This document shows, one piece after another, positions 47,721 through 60,042 of a DNA stretch of 64,000 nucleotides. How positions within the stretch are numbered: the stretch's first letter is position 1; every line of letters starts with the position of its first letter. Location: positions 17,524,001-17,588,000 of the forward strand of contig NC_079888.1 of assembly GCF_029227915.1 (NCBI RefSeq), written 5' to 3'. This DNA comes from Hydractinia symbiolongicarpus. Its lineage: Eukaryota > Cnidaria > Hydrozoa > Anthoathecata > Hydractiniidae. The translations under genes and the position numbers were made by a program. The notes beneath the pieces are model-generated. The model was not told the origin of the DNA. It saw nothing but the letters and a program-made list of their open reading frames with translations, and searched no databases.

Positions 47721-49558
47721 AGATACACCAATTAGAGATATGCAAGACAGCCAATCGTTTTCTGCTTTCGAGCTTTCTCGATAGATTATCCGATTCAGAA
47801 GATTTGTCATAAAAGATTAACAATGCTAGAGAAGCTATCAATCGTGGTTTGTTAAAGAGAGCACAAAACTAACTGTGAAAAATATTGCAAAAGGTCGCAA
47901 AAAAGACTGGTGACAAGGCTAGTCATGGTTTAAATAAATTTCTATTTACATCTAAAAGTAAAATTAGAAACGAGAAAGTTTTACTGTGGAATTTAGTGGA
48001 AGAAATACAAAAATATTTATTTTACTTTTCAATCTTAAAATCCCTGCAACTTTTTTTAAGTGTGCAAAGCGCTAGCACAAAAAAATTGTAAGCTTCCTAG
48101 GCTATAAAGGAAAATTGCAGTTAACAGAAAGCAAACGGTTAGTAAGGCCTTGATAAATAATTACATTAATGAGCAGTAGCCTAAAAATTTATCGAATTAC
48201 CATCAGGTCAAATTCTCCTAGAACACTAAATTTGACCTAACAAATTTTTGTTTTCTTACCAAACCATTCATCAGTTTTATAAGCCTAAAATTGACCTACA
48301 ACGTTAAGAACTAAGAAATTCAAAAAGTTATTTGAATAGTAATACATCCTTATATATTTTGTGACTACTTTTTATATCAGCAGTACAAAGTTTGGTTGAG
48401 GTTAAGTTCCTCTCTTTCACAGGTTCAGCTGTTGCTCATTTGTTTGCTTGTTGACTATATGCTTGGAAAAAAACACATTTAAATTTTCACTTGTTTTGGA
48501 TAGCACTATTTAAAATCACGCGTTTTATAATTATTATTGAAATTGGTACCCAGGATAGCCTCTTTAGTTCCTATTGGTACTGCTATTAACGAGGGTCCTG
48601 CCAAGGGGGTCTTAGTGCATTTAGAGTTCTCATTTGAGTTACTAAAGTCGTGCAAGCACAGCAATCGCTCAACTATACAACCGCCTAAAATATCAATCCT
48701 ATTCTCATGCTGAGCGCAAAAGATTCACACTTTTATAGTCCCTGGCACGACTCGACCAGGTTTGAACCCAAGACCACTTGGACAGGAAGCGAACGCTCTA
48801 CCACAAAGCTACCGGTCGGCAAAGCATGTTTTATCAATTCTTCTGTTACTAAACTATATTGTTTTTCACATGAATTGATTTTCAAACCGCATATAAATGC
48901 TACAACGGGTACAGAAATTTGTTTACTTACCACGAGTAAACAAATTTCTGCTCAAATATACTTAATTATTTTGAAAAATGTGAACATGTTCTCAAATATC
49001 CTCAACTTTGTTTGTGAAACTACCGTCAATTTCTCAAAAAAACTTTGAAAATTCTCATTAAGTTTTCTCCAATTTTCTTCAATTTTCTCCAAACTTCTCA
49101 ACTTTTCACAAATTTAACTCTATAAAACTAGCTCACATTTTCTCAAATTTGACGCTATAAAACTAGTGGCAACTCTATTTAGGCTGGAAGATGGTTACAA
49201 AGAAAATTAAGGTTTGGTTATTACCAAATTGGTTCCCACTAAAATTGCATTGATAATAATTTGCATGAACATCATTGTTTCCGCTTCTTCTTTATTTGCT
49301 TATTTATTTTACTCTATTTGTTATTTTAAACTTGCGACGATTTCAACCAGACAAGCGCAATTTTTTTACAGTTTGTTCAGTTGTATTCAACATTAACAAA
49401 ATTATTTCCTTCCCCCTCTTTACATCTTCAGCGCCCTATATATTTAATTCATGGTCTTTTTTTGCGGTGCAAAATGAGTAAATAAACTTTAAAACATATA
49501 AAACATACGATTTTTAGCATTTCATGCACCATACCTTTTGACAAGCGAAGTGGACAAG
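47721..49558. other. No gene; one tRNA-like SINE
   Basis: Frames at 47885-48091, 48707-49048 and 49214-49481 carry no domain. Sequence at 49020-49130 is a run of TTTTCTC-rich low complexity, followed by two CTATAAAACTAG motifs that recall Helitron ends. Confidence 0.45.
48751..48820 (-). repeat. tRNA-like SINE head
   Basis: The minus strand reads GCCGACCGGTAGCTTTGTGG then TAGAGCG (box A region) and, about 30 bases on, GGGTTCAAACC (box B). The acceptor 5' GCCGACC pairs partly with GGTCGAG at the 3' side. The anticodon loop is not canonical, so a tRNA-derived SINE is more likely than a gene. Confidence 0.55.
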
Positions 49559-52500
49559 ATGTATACTTTAAGTTGTTTTCTTGTTGCTGCCATGGCGACA
49601 TTCGTCGTTACTCATAATCCAGAGGAAGGTAATTGATTTATTGATTCTTATATTTACCGTTTCTATACCTTCTTTCGTTCAAAACGTCAGCCAATCGCCA
49701 CACTTTATGCTACGAATGCCACAATTAGTGTTGCAGGATATACGTACGACGGGTGAAATTCTAAGGACCGGTGGACCCGTGGATATTTAATGGACTAACG
49801 ACTAGTTTTATATAATTACTCAGCATGATAGAAGACGAGAAGGAAATACAAATGTTATTTACCCTATAAAGTATGGGTGTGAGGCGTGTTCCATATTTCG
49901 TTTAGTTCGAAGATGGAATTAAGATGCACGCTTGCCGATGTTACAATAGCTGTGTCGTATGAGAAACTGTGTGATAACGGTTGTAAAAACGGATGTAATA
50001 AGCTCCAAGATTATGCGCTTTATTACGCGCTTTATTACGCGCTTTATTACGTGCTTTATGACGCGCTTTATTGCGTGCAATATTACGCGTTTTATTACGC
50101 GCAAAATGCGCGTATTGGTTTGTAAACAACTTTGTGGAAAAACAAATTCACAAATCTTAGCATGAGTAATTAACAACATCGGCAAAGTTTTGAATGTTCG
50201 TTTATCTTAAATGAATGTTTCTTCTAAGTTGAAATGTTTCTAAGTTAGAAATGTTGCGTCACTATACATATATTTTGTTTTTTTAATTGGTACAAGAGAC
50301 TCAATTATTTGTTCGAATTAACGAATGTTCGGATTATCAGAAGTTCAGAAAAAACAAGAACTTTAATAAACGTTTAAAGGTTTTATGCTAATATAACTTT
50401 ATTATAACTTTACTACAACTTTTTATAAAAGTCTTTTAACGCTGTTTGCTTGGTGATGGGCAAGGCCTCCAAATTCCTTTGTAAACTTCATTTTATAGAA
50501 AATGCCTATTTAGTTTATTAACTGAAAGAAATTTTGCCACCATTGATAGAATAAAAAGAATAAAAATGAAAACGTTTTTTTTTTATTTTCCAATAAGATT
50601 TTATTTATGGATACACAAAAGTTCGAATTAACAAGCATAATTCAGCATTAGGACTAAAAAAGTGTTTGAATTAGTGAAATGTTCGAATTAGCGGAGTTCG
50701 AATGAAGCAGCTCAAAATATAAGACTTTATTAAACTAAACTCATGAGACTTCGCAATTTTTTCGAATTAACGGAAAGTTCGAATTAATCGGCATTCGAAT
50801 TAACGGAAGTCTACTGTATCTCCAATTGATTCAATTTTAGGAAATTTATTTGAAGGCGATATCATTCTGTCGCCGGATCAAAGAGCAGCTTTGGAAGAAC
50901 AACAAAGCAAAAATTCTTTTGCTTCAATCAAATCCTATCATTGGAAGGATGGAACTGGCAAACCAGATTTGATCGTGTATTTCATCGATCCAGCTATAGG
51001 TGTGTATTTCTTTTGTAGAAGTCTTTTAAAATTGAAGGTAGTAGCAGTAACTATGCTTAACATTGCGTTTGTGTTTGTTTTTCGAAATGCTAACGTGGCA
51101 ATGTATCCCAAAAGCTTTGAAAATTATCTCACAAATGTATCACGATAAACCTCTTGGATTTGTTTTACGTTAAGCTTTAGTCAATCAATTTTTCCTTTAT
51201 CTTTCTAGAGATGTATTTTTTTACCTCGTAAAAAGTGAAAAATGAAGGATCACTTTTTAACCTTGAGATTTAGTAGTTATATTTTACAGAATTTTTTTTC
51301 TTCAAGACACTTTTTCTTTTCTTGACAATCTTGCTCGGCTGAATGAAATAGTCTGACGTCTGAGATTGTTAGAAAGAGAAAGGAGTCCTAGGGATGAGAA
51401 TGCAAAAAAATTAAATGTTTCTAAATTGCTAACCCTGTATGAGAATCGCTTAAGTAAAAATTTAAATTAAAAAAAAAGTAATTTAATTTAGCTGGTGCAA
51501 GAAGCGTCATTCTACAAGCAGTGGCAGATTATGAGAAAGAAACATGTCTACGATTTCAAGAAGTCGGTTCCAAACCATTGGATCAACCACATTTGTATTT
51601 TGCATCAGGAAGTGGGTGCGTACAATTATTACCGTATCGATTTTTTTATATAACGCCGGTAAAGCGTCCACTTCAATATGACACCGCCTGTATGTTTGTC
51701 AAGCCTAATGAAGCACCGGTAATCAACACATCCATCGTAAGTTGACCCCGTAATGTACCTCGACTGTAGGTTGGTCAGGTGATCTATACATCGACCTAAG
51801 TTGGCCCAGTATCTCTACATCGACTTTAAGTTGGCCCGTCCTACTCCTCACCCGGTGTTTATTTAAAACTGGACCTCTTTTTGCTTTGTAGGCTTATGTC
51901 ATTCGAAACTCCCACTTTCAAATTTTCACTAAACAGTTTGTTTCTTTTATAAAAAATTAACAAATTTTAAGGTTTTCTACGTAAAAATTAGATAGGATTT
52001 AGCGCATGAAAAATCAATTATTACTGTTCAATTTTCTAGATGCTCTTCACCAGTAGGAAAGTACGGTAATGGCAACAGAATATCTTTAGCACCGGGATGT
52101 TGGACAAAAGGAATAGTAATGCATGAGATGGGACACAGTCTCGGTGAGTGTAAGCTTCGGTTGACACTAACGAGGTGTTTTCCGGTATGTAGTGTAGTAG
52201 TGGCTTATTTTAATGCGATTTGGCTCCCTAATTTTGACAGTTGCACCCTGCCCATTGTATGCAGGAGGAACCGCAAAGTTTTTCTAGAATTCTGGTCTTT
52301 CAAGACAGGCGCTACGTTGGAAGTAACTGAGAAGACATCTGAGTTCGGCGGCCCAACAGAGACCTAAAAAAAACTAAAAATGACATGCAACATTTAGCAA
52401 GTTTTAAGCGATTAATGAAACAAAATAAAAAATGATCGTAGGTAGTAGAAAATGCAATTACTACTGAGGAAAGTTTTTGTATTCTGTATATTTTTAATTC

Positions 52501-53750
52501 TTGCAGGTTTCTTCCACGAACAATCAAGACCCGACCGTGACCAATATGTGAAAATTTTATACGAAAACATTGATCCAAGTAAGTATTTTCAAACATGTTA
52601 TGACTGGCAGCTGATTGTCCCCGACCCCGCTCCCACCCCTTCTTTCCTCCATAACTTAGGCTTGTTCAAGCTGGATTAAACATGGCGCTTATAGTATTAA
52701 GTGTAAAAGTGTTGTCAAATTAATCAATTCCTTTTTTTACTTGCATACAAAAATTTGTATTATTAGACAGAAAAACATTTTGTAAATAAAAAACAAAAAA
52801 TTTTCGCACGACGACTAAATTAATAATACTAGCAATTCACCATTTAGGAAAATCCATAGCTACCATTTTTGCTCACAAACAGAATGTTTGGTATCATAAT
52901 ACAGACCTTTCTTTTTACAGACGCAGCGTTTAACTTCAACAAATACAATACCGACAGAATCGATTCACTTGACACGGCCTACGATTATAAGAGCATGATG
53001 CATTATGGGGGGAAGTATTTTACCACTGATTGGAACAAGCTTACCATTCAAACACTTGATCCTGCGATGCAAGATGAGATTGGTCAAAGAAATGGATTCA
53101 GTAATGGTGATATCTTACAGTTCAATAAAATGTACTGCAGTGGATCCACTGGAGGTAGCAGCTCTTCTTCATTGTGACTTTTTTTTTTGGTTGTATGAAA
53201 ATAAATGCATCTACGTTAAAGGTCAAATTATATTGTAAAGAATTTTTTGCGGATAAGCGGGTCAAAGGAATACATTTTTGCAGATGTTTAAAATTCATTG
53301 TTGCGGCTACAAAAAAATGAAAAATCTGCAAAAATTATTTTCAGGAAATTAATTTCGCAAAAATTTCTTTCGCAAACGATTTGTTTTAATCAGAGATTGG
53401 CTAAATGTTATTTACATCGTAATTTAGAAATCTTCCTCGGCTTTAATATCAAGGTTAATCCGGCGTAACTTTGAAAAAAAAATTCTAAATTATATCCCCA
53501 AACCTCACACAAATACTTCTCTTTCAATTTCAAAACAAAGTAAAATATTTGTGTTATTGCTAGATTTGCCACAACTGTAGAAACATTGTCACTTCTTAAG
53601 CCCAGCCTCTTTAACTGTTTTCTTTTTCGCATCAATTTATTTTCAGGTGTGTGTCAAGACACCGACACTAATTGCAAACATTGGACAACCTACTGCAGCT
53701 CAAACAGATATGTGCAACAGAACTGTATGGAAACGTGCGGAAAATGCTAA
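49559..53750 (+). CDS. Secreted astacin zinc metalloprotease with C-terminal ShK domain (7 exons)
   Basis: Exons 49559-49628, 50841-50999, 51492-51615, 52040-52143, 52507-52578, 52921-53154 and 53647-53750 all join in frame with GT-AG borders and give 288 residues. After a signal peptide (about 1-18), the propeptide has FEGDI (27-31), whose Asp30 is the expected aspartate switch that blocks the zinc. The catalytic domain contains the zinc motif from HEMGHSLGFFHE through RPDRD (146-164), the Met-turn SMMHYG (201-206) with its Tyr ligand, and cysteines 95/249 and 119/138 in the usual disulfide positions. Residues 257-288 form a six-cysteine ShK domain. Predicted to be a secreted endopeptidase of matrix or development; cnidarians also deploy such proteins in secretions. 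All key residues are present. Intron 1 contains three repeats. Confidence 0.95.
49735..49805 (+). mobile_element. Helitron 3' end in astacin intron 1
   Basis: GGTGGACCCGTGGATATTTA and GGACTAACGACTAG then T. The hairpin is decayed on its 3' side (TAATGG in place of CCACGG), but spacing and CTAG match other copies. Confidence 0.6.
50015..50105 (+). repeat. 12-bp minisatellite in astacin intron 1
   Basis: About eight units of TTTATTACGCGC with small changes. The period is a multiple of three, so frames stay open on both strands; these are not genes. Confidence 0.9.
50291..50816 (-). mobile_element. MITE, CAGTAGAC-terminal family, copy 2, in astacin intron 1
   Basis: Reverse-complement relative of 5512-6042. 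The right end is TAACGGAAGTCTACTG followed by TA. The left end lacks about 25 terminal bases. It stops 24 bases before exon 2 of the astacin gene. Confidence 0.85.
53155..53177 (+). CDS. Alternative 3' end of astacin exon 6 (ShK-less form)
   Basis: If the donor at 53155 is not used, the frame continues through six residues after Gly254 (GSSSSSL-like tail) to TGA at 53175-53177, giving a 261-residue protease without ShK. A canonical AATAAA (53200-53205) follows 23 bases later. This is inferred from sequence only. Confidence 0.45.
53200..53205 (+). promoter_or_regulatory. Intronic polyadenylation signal AATAAA
   Basis: A canonical hexamer in intron 6 just after the alternative stop. By contrast the region after the main stop at 53750 shows no perfect AATAAA within about 100 bases. 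Confidence 0.45.
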
Positions 53751-53919
53751 TGTAGCTCTTTTGAGACAAAAAATTAAATATGATTAAATATTTTTATTCT
53801 TTTTCTCTACATTTCTTTCTGTTTGCGAGTTATACACTTAAAAATATGGCTACAAAGTATAGTTGAAATTCTTAAATTAGATAACCGGTGGCGTCTTGAA
53901 CCGCCATCTGCTTGTCGAT

Positions 53920-54003
53920 GAAAGCTGTAGCTGTCGAAACGTAGTCTAGAATACTCGCTTGTTTATGAAATGACGATATCTATATTATTTATTGCAATCG
54001 TGA
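53920..54003 (+). repeat. Dispersed repeat R2, second copy
   Basis: AGCTGTAGCTGTCGAAACGT, CTAGAATA, TCGCTTGTTTATGA and a run of TATTATTTATT in the same order as the minus strand of 21056-21145. Confidence 0.65.
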
Positions 54004-55197
54004 ACATAATATTAGAGACATTTCTGGATAAAAATTTCTTCAGTATGATTGACGCTAATTGCTGTATACGAATATTTAATAGGCTCTTAGAAATGACTAA
54101 CGTAAGTCAGTCGTTGGCTTGAGGCCATAGGTCGGTGATTAACAGTTTTTAGTCTGAATAATTGACTAAAATGCATTCTAAAAACAATAAAAGTTTGAGC
54201 AAACGTATCTTATACTGAGTAACATGCTTCTAAAAAGCCTTCTGACACAAAAAAACACTAAAAGCAACAGAGCGTGCGTCTGTCGCGACACTACCGACTG
54301 CAGTAACAAAGTGTTTTAACTGTTATCACAAATCACCGACTACCGCCGTTTTATCTTGTAAAAGCAAAACGACGTCACTGAATAACGTCAAGCAAAACTG
54401 ACGCGAATATCAATAACATAGTTCTTATAAATTAGTTAGGACGTGGGAGTTTTTTTATTTCGATTACAAAAATTCGCTTCGTCAGAAATTCAATGGATTA
54501 AAAATGTCAGTCAATTCTCTTTGTGACGTTATATATCATCATATGTTTTTCTTCTTTATATAAGTTATAATCAACTGTTTAGTCTATTGCATAACCCTAT
54601 TAAAGTCTTAAACAAAATGTAAGAAATCGACAATTAATGATAAATAAAATATAAATATAAATGTATCGTTTCCGCCCTCTAATGCAATATTTCCATTTAA
54701 AATATGCTGTACCAACACAAACCAGAAAAATTTATACAAAATATCAAAAAAAAGCTTCCAGTGTGTAAAATCTAATCATATCTAAGAAGTTTGCTCGGTA
54801 ATATCGCACGTTGTCTTCCCCAACAAAATTTGATCACAAAATATAAAAGAAAAAGGTTATTTCTACATGTTACTCACAAAATTTAAATGTCATCATTTGT
54901 AACACATAAATGGTAAGTCAACTAAAATCTATTGTGTCTACACAAAATATAAAAAAATCCACTTAATTAAGGGAGCCAGGTTTTAACAGGTTTCAACAAC
55001 GGCACAAAATATTGTAATTATTTTCACACAAAGCAAAAATAAAGTAAAAGCTTAGCAATATTCCATTGCACATGTTAGTCACATGTTAGAGCATTATAAG
55101 CCAGATCATTTGTTGCCTTACTTACCCTTTAAATATCAGTCTTTTTTAGGAGAGGTGTGTGATTAATCGCATGCCTGAAAAATAGAGTTTTAAAAAA
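54004..55197. other. No gene recognised
   Basis: A+T-rich intergenic sequence with short frames only. Confidence 0.5.
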
Positions 55198-55820
55198 TCA
55201 ACCTATAAAATCCATTTTGTAGCGTGCAATGGCAGCCCTCGAAATAATTTTTGGAGACTCGTCAAACAAAATTTCCGCCACATTTTGTAGGACAAAACGT
55301 CCGATAGATTTCTGTCTTGGTTGAAAACTTTTAGTCTCAGAGTTATTGAATAGTTCTGATCCTTTTAATCCACGAGCAAGCCTATTCATAGCCAACCTGA
55401 CCATCCTAGCTAATTCACCGACCTCTGACTTAGTTAAAAAAACTACATAGACATAAATCTCTTTCGCCTGGCCCCTTCGTTGACGGTTGTTTCACATTCT
55501 CCTACTTTCCAGCCTTCCTTCACTTTAATTTTAATGAAAAGACAAAATGCCCTGGAAGCGAAGTTGTGTAGTGAGGTAAACGTAACATACTCTCTGTATT
55601 TGTGATCTGATCCTAACAACTTTTGTGCAATGAAATGTAAAAGGAACAAAGTTTTCTCCACAAACTTCATATCCAGGCCGTCTTTGTTTTCTGCCAGCAT
55701 CGAAAAGATACAAACTCCTAGGCGTGAGGTTGGTTTATTAGATATGATATGCTTGATTAATAGACCGACCAAAACACTGATAACGTTGTGATTGTTATGA
55801 CCGAGTAGAGCAGAAAACAT
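55198..55820 (-). pseudogene. Candidate helical protein fragment with one frameshift
   Basis: The minus-strand frame 55820-55443 (125 codons from MFSALLGHN) is followed, after a one-base shift near 55465, by about 85 more codons (through FLTKSEVGELARMVRLAM) ending at 55198. The two pieces are collinear and protein-like: many Leu, Ala and charged residues in helical spacing, no low complexity. I do not recognise the family. The shift could be a real inactivating change, a sequencing error, or a missed short intron. No signal peptide. Confidence 0.4.
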
Positions 55821-58149
55821 TTTTCAAGAGGAAGAGGAAGGGTCTTGTAAATGATTCATGTTCAAAAGAAGGAATTACGAGATATTGGACTACAATTGAT
55901 TAAATTTTTAACCTCCAAGTAAAATTGGTGTAGTAGTGCTAATTGGCAATTTTTGATCTAAATTAATAAGTTATTAGGCTGAGGTGAAGTTCATAACGCC
56001 AGTGTTGATATGGAAGACCAGACGACCGACGGGCTTGGTTTGCTTTAGAAAAAAAATATTTGCTATTATTCAGTTTTGCATGTAACAGCTATCATGATAA
56101 GAAAAAGTTCCTGACAAAAACCTAACAAGAAGCCCGATGGCTCAAAAATTTCCGCCATCAGCAGAGATAATGAGTATGGGATTAAAATATGTCATATAGT
56201 GTGAGACTATCCTCGGAGAACAAAAACGGGATGATATATATATGACTACAACTAATTAAAATATAAAAAATATATATAAAAAATCAAAGTGTTACAACAT
56301 TTTGTAGCAATTATTACTGAATTAAGGTAAAACCATAAATTACAGAATAACTGCCCTCTGCTGAATAAGCACTACTACTTTTTTAACTGCCCTTTCAATT
56401 AAGCGCCCCCTGTAATTGCCGAAATTAAATAAGTCCCCTACCCGGGCGCTTATTCGTCACTTACGGTAAATTAAGAACATCCTAAGAATATTTATAGGCT
56501 GCTCTTCAAAAACGTTAAAAACATTGCAAGGCTTTCTTCAGTTTTCATGTTCTTATCAAAAAAAAGAATTTCTATATATAAATGAAAAATTAAAATATTT
56601 TACATATTGTTCTCAAAAAAAATCAAAGCTTTAACTCGATGTTTTTGAAATTAATCTAGAAAATTTTGAACATTTTATAATATATACAAATTCTTTTATG
56701 TAAAATTGAACTTCTAAACGAGTTCATTGAATGTGTCAGTATTTAGCCGTTGCTATTACTCCCACGCTCAATTTGAAAATGTCGACGGTGGTTGTTTTTA
56801 TAAAGGCTGATCTAAAAAAGAAAAAACATTCAAAAAATGAGGAAAAATAATACAATTAGATACTTGTCTATACGCAACATACTTATCCCTCATTTATCCC
56901 TCCATCCAATTTAAAACCATGAGGACAGAAAGCGTATATCTACGAGACAGTAAAGTATATATACATGATTTTATTCACAGTGTTCACAACACATATAAGA
57001 AAGACTAATACAAAAATGTGAAAATAATTGAATTTTTTAGTTATACTTCTTAAAAATTTGTACAGCATCGGTAAAACACAATTTTAGTGAAATATCAACA
57101 GAAAGACGAAAAAACATATTTTCTTTCAAGCATAAACCTGTTTTTATTATAATAAAGTCAGGTTTTCTATAAGAACGTCTAAATTTCAGCAGATGCTTAT
57201 CTTCTTAATTTTTACGCTCTTTCGGTCTCAAGTGTTCTTTATTTGTATTAGCAATACACCTTTCCCGAGACTTATTCTTTTGATGTGCCGCAACTTTTTC
57301 TGTTAAGTTTTATGAAAAACGGACAACAGATTTAAATTCCTTATCAAAAATGTCATAAACAAAGAAAATTTCGAAACAATGCAGCAAGTAAACAACCTGC
57401 TATTCTAATTTAAAGATTTGTGGCATGTTTAACCTCTTTTTGAAAACGAGGCGGGGCATGGTAACTTGAGCATTAAAAAGACTTTAACTGTGATATATAT
57501 CTCCTCAAAATAGAACTTTCTGTTGGCGTAAGTTAAACTTTTACACATAAATTAAACAAACTATGCTGAATTCAAATATGGTATTCATATTTTACGAGTT
57601 TAAAAAAAGTATGACTCATGGTCTCGGAAAAGGTGTATTGTAGACTCATTATTTTGTTGCCTTTCTAATTCAATTTATTTCATGTTGGCAAAAAATTGCT
57701 AACATGAACTATCATATGCCTGCTCTAGCTTGTTATGTGGGCATTTTATGTTTTGTTTGTGATCGTATGCTTCCATACACATCGCAGTTACATTTAAAAT
57801 TTATAAGAAAATGAGAACAAAGTCACATCCAACTGCAATAAAAATCATGTCGGCGAATACATTTTAACATGAATCAGGAATTCTTGTTATCACCTGGGCA
57901 TTTGCCTCTGCCAATTGCAGTGTCGACGTGAGTTAGAAAGGCTAAAATGTAGACGTAAAAAATGATTATAACATAGCATAAAGTGAGCAATACACAAATC
58001 TTGAATTTTGAAATAAAAAGTCTATATATATAAAACATGTCTAGCTAGCTAGCTATTATATAATGGGGTTAACTCTAGCTAGTGAAAAGTGATTTTACAA
58101 ATTTCATCGAATCCTGGAATAATATTTGTGAATGCTTTTTGTTGGTTAG
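55821..58149. other. No gene; dispersed repeat fragments
   Basis: Sequence at about 56330-56470 contains GAATAAGCGC/GGGCGCTTATTCGTC motifs, like 6735-6800, and probably is an old MITE. A second repeat at 57251-57332 is listed separately. The rest shows nothing. Confidence 0.5.
57251..57332 (+). repeat. Dispersed repeat R3, copy 1
   Basis: AATACACCTTTCCCGAGACT continuing through TTTTGATGTGCCGCAACTTT to CGGACAACA. Nearly identical to 63919-64000. Copy 2 reaches the window edge, so the element's length is unknown. Confidence 0.85.
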
Positions 58150-58277
58150 GGAATTTACCAAGCAAGTTTGACAAAGTGCCCAAGCTTTCAGATAAAAAAC
58201 CTGAAGTTACCGAAGTGGATAATGAAAACCCTTGCAAAAGTGAAGAAATATGTCAACTTCAAAACTTAGCGTTCCTG
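58150..58277 (+). CDS. Possible orphan exon
   Basis: An acceptor-like TTTTTGTTGGTTAG precedes 43 codons of charged, protein-like sequence (NLPSKFDKVPKLSDKKPEV, then ENPCKSEEICQLQN). A donor-like CTG/GTAATT follows. No partner exon was identified and no domain recognised. It may be chance. Confidence 0.25.
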
Positions 58278-58362
58278 GTAATTAGAGCTTTAACTTTTAT
58301 ATATTGATGACTAGACAAGGATATGCGCAGATCAGCTAAAAAAACACCAGCTAGCTTATCAA

Positions 58363-58405
58363 AATACAATAATTGTTACCAATATAAGGTAGCAATTATT
58401 GTATT
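58363..58405. repeat. Palindrome with 18-bp arms
   Basis: AATACAATAATTGTTACC, seven bases, GGTAGCAATTATTGTATT: one mismatch in the stem. Confidence 0.9.
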
Positions 58406-59377
58406 ACTATAACATAGGCTACTCTGGAATTCCCACCTGCAAGTCAACCCTAAAATAAATTCCCCGCAGGCACAGCAAAAGAACGATTCGTAAACTCAGA
58501 ATTCAAAGTGCTTTTGGTCATAGTCCAAAACTTTGGCCAGGAAATGTAGAATACTAGAAGGTCGTGAAAGATTTACAATCTACACTCTTATTAGTTGTAA
58601 ACGAAACGAAGCTTTCCTATTGGCTTCTCAGGTAATAACAAAAAATCAAGGTCCGCGCAAATATTTTAGCCTAAAGCCTAAATATCACAACCCCGTGCGT
58701 CCAGCCTAGCTGCGCTCTTTCTTTGTATCCAAGGGGCGATTTTAAAGATTCCGCCTCGCATACCAAGCGACCAACCTTCACTTAAAAATATTGAAACAAC
58801 GCCGTACATCGTAAAAATAACGCTTAACTGACTTTAGAGTTCCCAATTTTGAACTTCCAATCATTTGAAATCGAATTTTGGAATTTTTCAATTTTTGAAT
58901 TTCCAATTTCTCAATTTCGAATTTTTAATTTTTTTAATTTTGGATTTTTAAATTTTCTATTTCGAATTTTGGATTTCTCCAATTTCTGATTTCTGACTCT
59001 TTTCAATGTTTAATATATATTTTTAACTATCTGTATTCTTTAATTCGACATTTTTTTATTTTTTTTTGATTCTGTTATACTTTTATCTTGACGGGTATTT
59101 CCGTACCGTCCATTTTTCCTTCTTCCTGTGTCTCATTTTTCACCAGACACTGTCTGGACTTATTCTAGCCAAACACTCGGCCTAACACAACAAACAACAC
59201 TCCGCCCCATGGCTCACCATATAAAGCGTTAGTGGTGTTCTTTATCTTAATTGTTGTCGGGAGTCCACGCAAATTCTGCCAATAAAAGGCACATCATGGC
59301 ACATTGTTCTAACACAACACAGTCTGATGAAGCCATGGATCTAAAATTTCACCTTTCGTATTGATGGTGAAAGAGGC
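58406..59377. other. No gene; low-complexity AATTT/TTCGAA stretch
   Basis: From about 58850 to 59060 the sequence is a drifting repeat of AATTTCGAATTT-like words. No coding signal. Confidence 0.5.
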
Positions 59378-59743
59378 ATGGATAGGAAGTTAAGAAAATC
59401 GCTAGTAACAGTAGAAAGAATTGATATGATATTTACGGTACGTTAATCTGTCATCCAATGTGGCTCACACCCCTACTAACTGAACTTAATCTTCCTCTGA
59501 CATACTCAAATTATGTTATAGCTTCAGGCAGATACAGTATACTTTACAGAAGATTTCGGTACCTCCGAGTTTCCGAGCAAGGACGGTACCTTCCAGTGTA
59601 AAGGAACACTTTACACAGTAGAAGGAGAAAGTGTTGCAAACGCTTCGCTTATAGATGTTCCATTCCCACAATTTGGGATCTTTCGAACTCAGGCGAGAAG
59701 AAGCGCACATAAGAACAAACCACATAAGAACATAAGGCATTAA
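59378..59743 (+). CDS. Small two-exon hypothetical protein, 93 residues
   Basis: Exon 59378-59437 (MDRKLRKSLVTVERIDMIFT) and exon 59522-59743 join in phase 0. The 84-bp intron has a GTACGT donor, a perfect TACTAAC-like branch site (near 59476) and a pyrimidine-rich stretch before TATAG. Exon 2 encodes YFTEDFGTSEFPSKDGTFQC then GTLYTVEG and a basic tail (ARRSAHKNKPHKN). No family recognised. A 5' extension beyond the ATG is limited by an in-frame stop. The minus-strand frame over the same bases is its shadow. Confidence 0.4.
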
Positions 59744-59779
59744 ATAACAATTTAAAACAAGTAACATTTTGGGTTTTAA

Positions 59780-59959
59780 ATGGGTTTGGAATTCTATAAA
59801 AAAATATTATTATTGGTGAGAATAATCCTAGCCTTCATAGTTTCGTATTTTTACATCTGCGCTTCTTCCACTACGACAACTTCTGCAACGCGAAGTAGCG
59901 CTTTACCGGAGACATTTTCGTTGACGCTCATTGGCGGAACCCAAAGGCAAAAAAAATAA
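59780..59959 (+). CDS. Small ORF with N-terminal membrane segment, 59 residues
   Basis: TAAATGG context. Residues 8-27 (KILLLVRIILAFIVSYFYIC) form a hydrophobic helix, followed by a Thr/Ser-rich stretch and a short basic end. It could encode a small membrane or secreted protein. The short length and absence of relatives leave it uncertain. Confidence 0.25.
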   Translation: MGLEFYKKILLLVRIILAFIVSYFYICASSTTTTSATRSSALPETFSLTLIGGTQRQKK

Positions 59960-60042
59960 GTACTTTTTTATTACTAATTTTGACATTTTTAACGCGAACA
60001 GTTGTAAATCAAATTATATTGCTTTAAGCTGAGAATGATCAT

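Noticed and set aside
49919-50185. Arg/Ala/Asn repeat proteins inside the astacin gene
   Set aside because: They are translations of the 12-bp minisatellite in intron 1.
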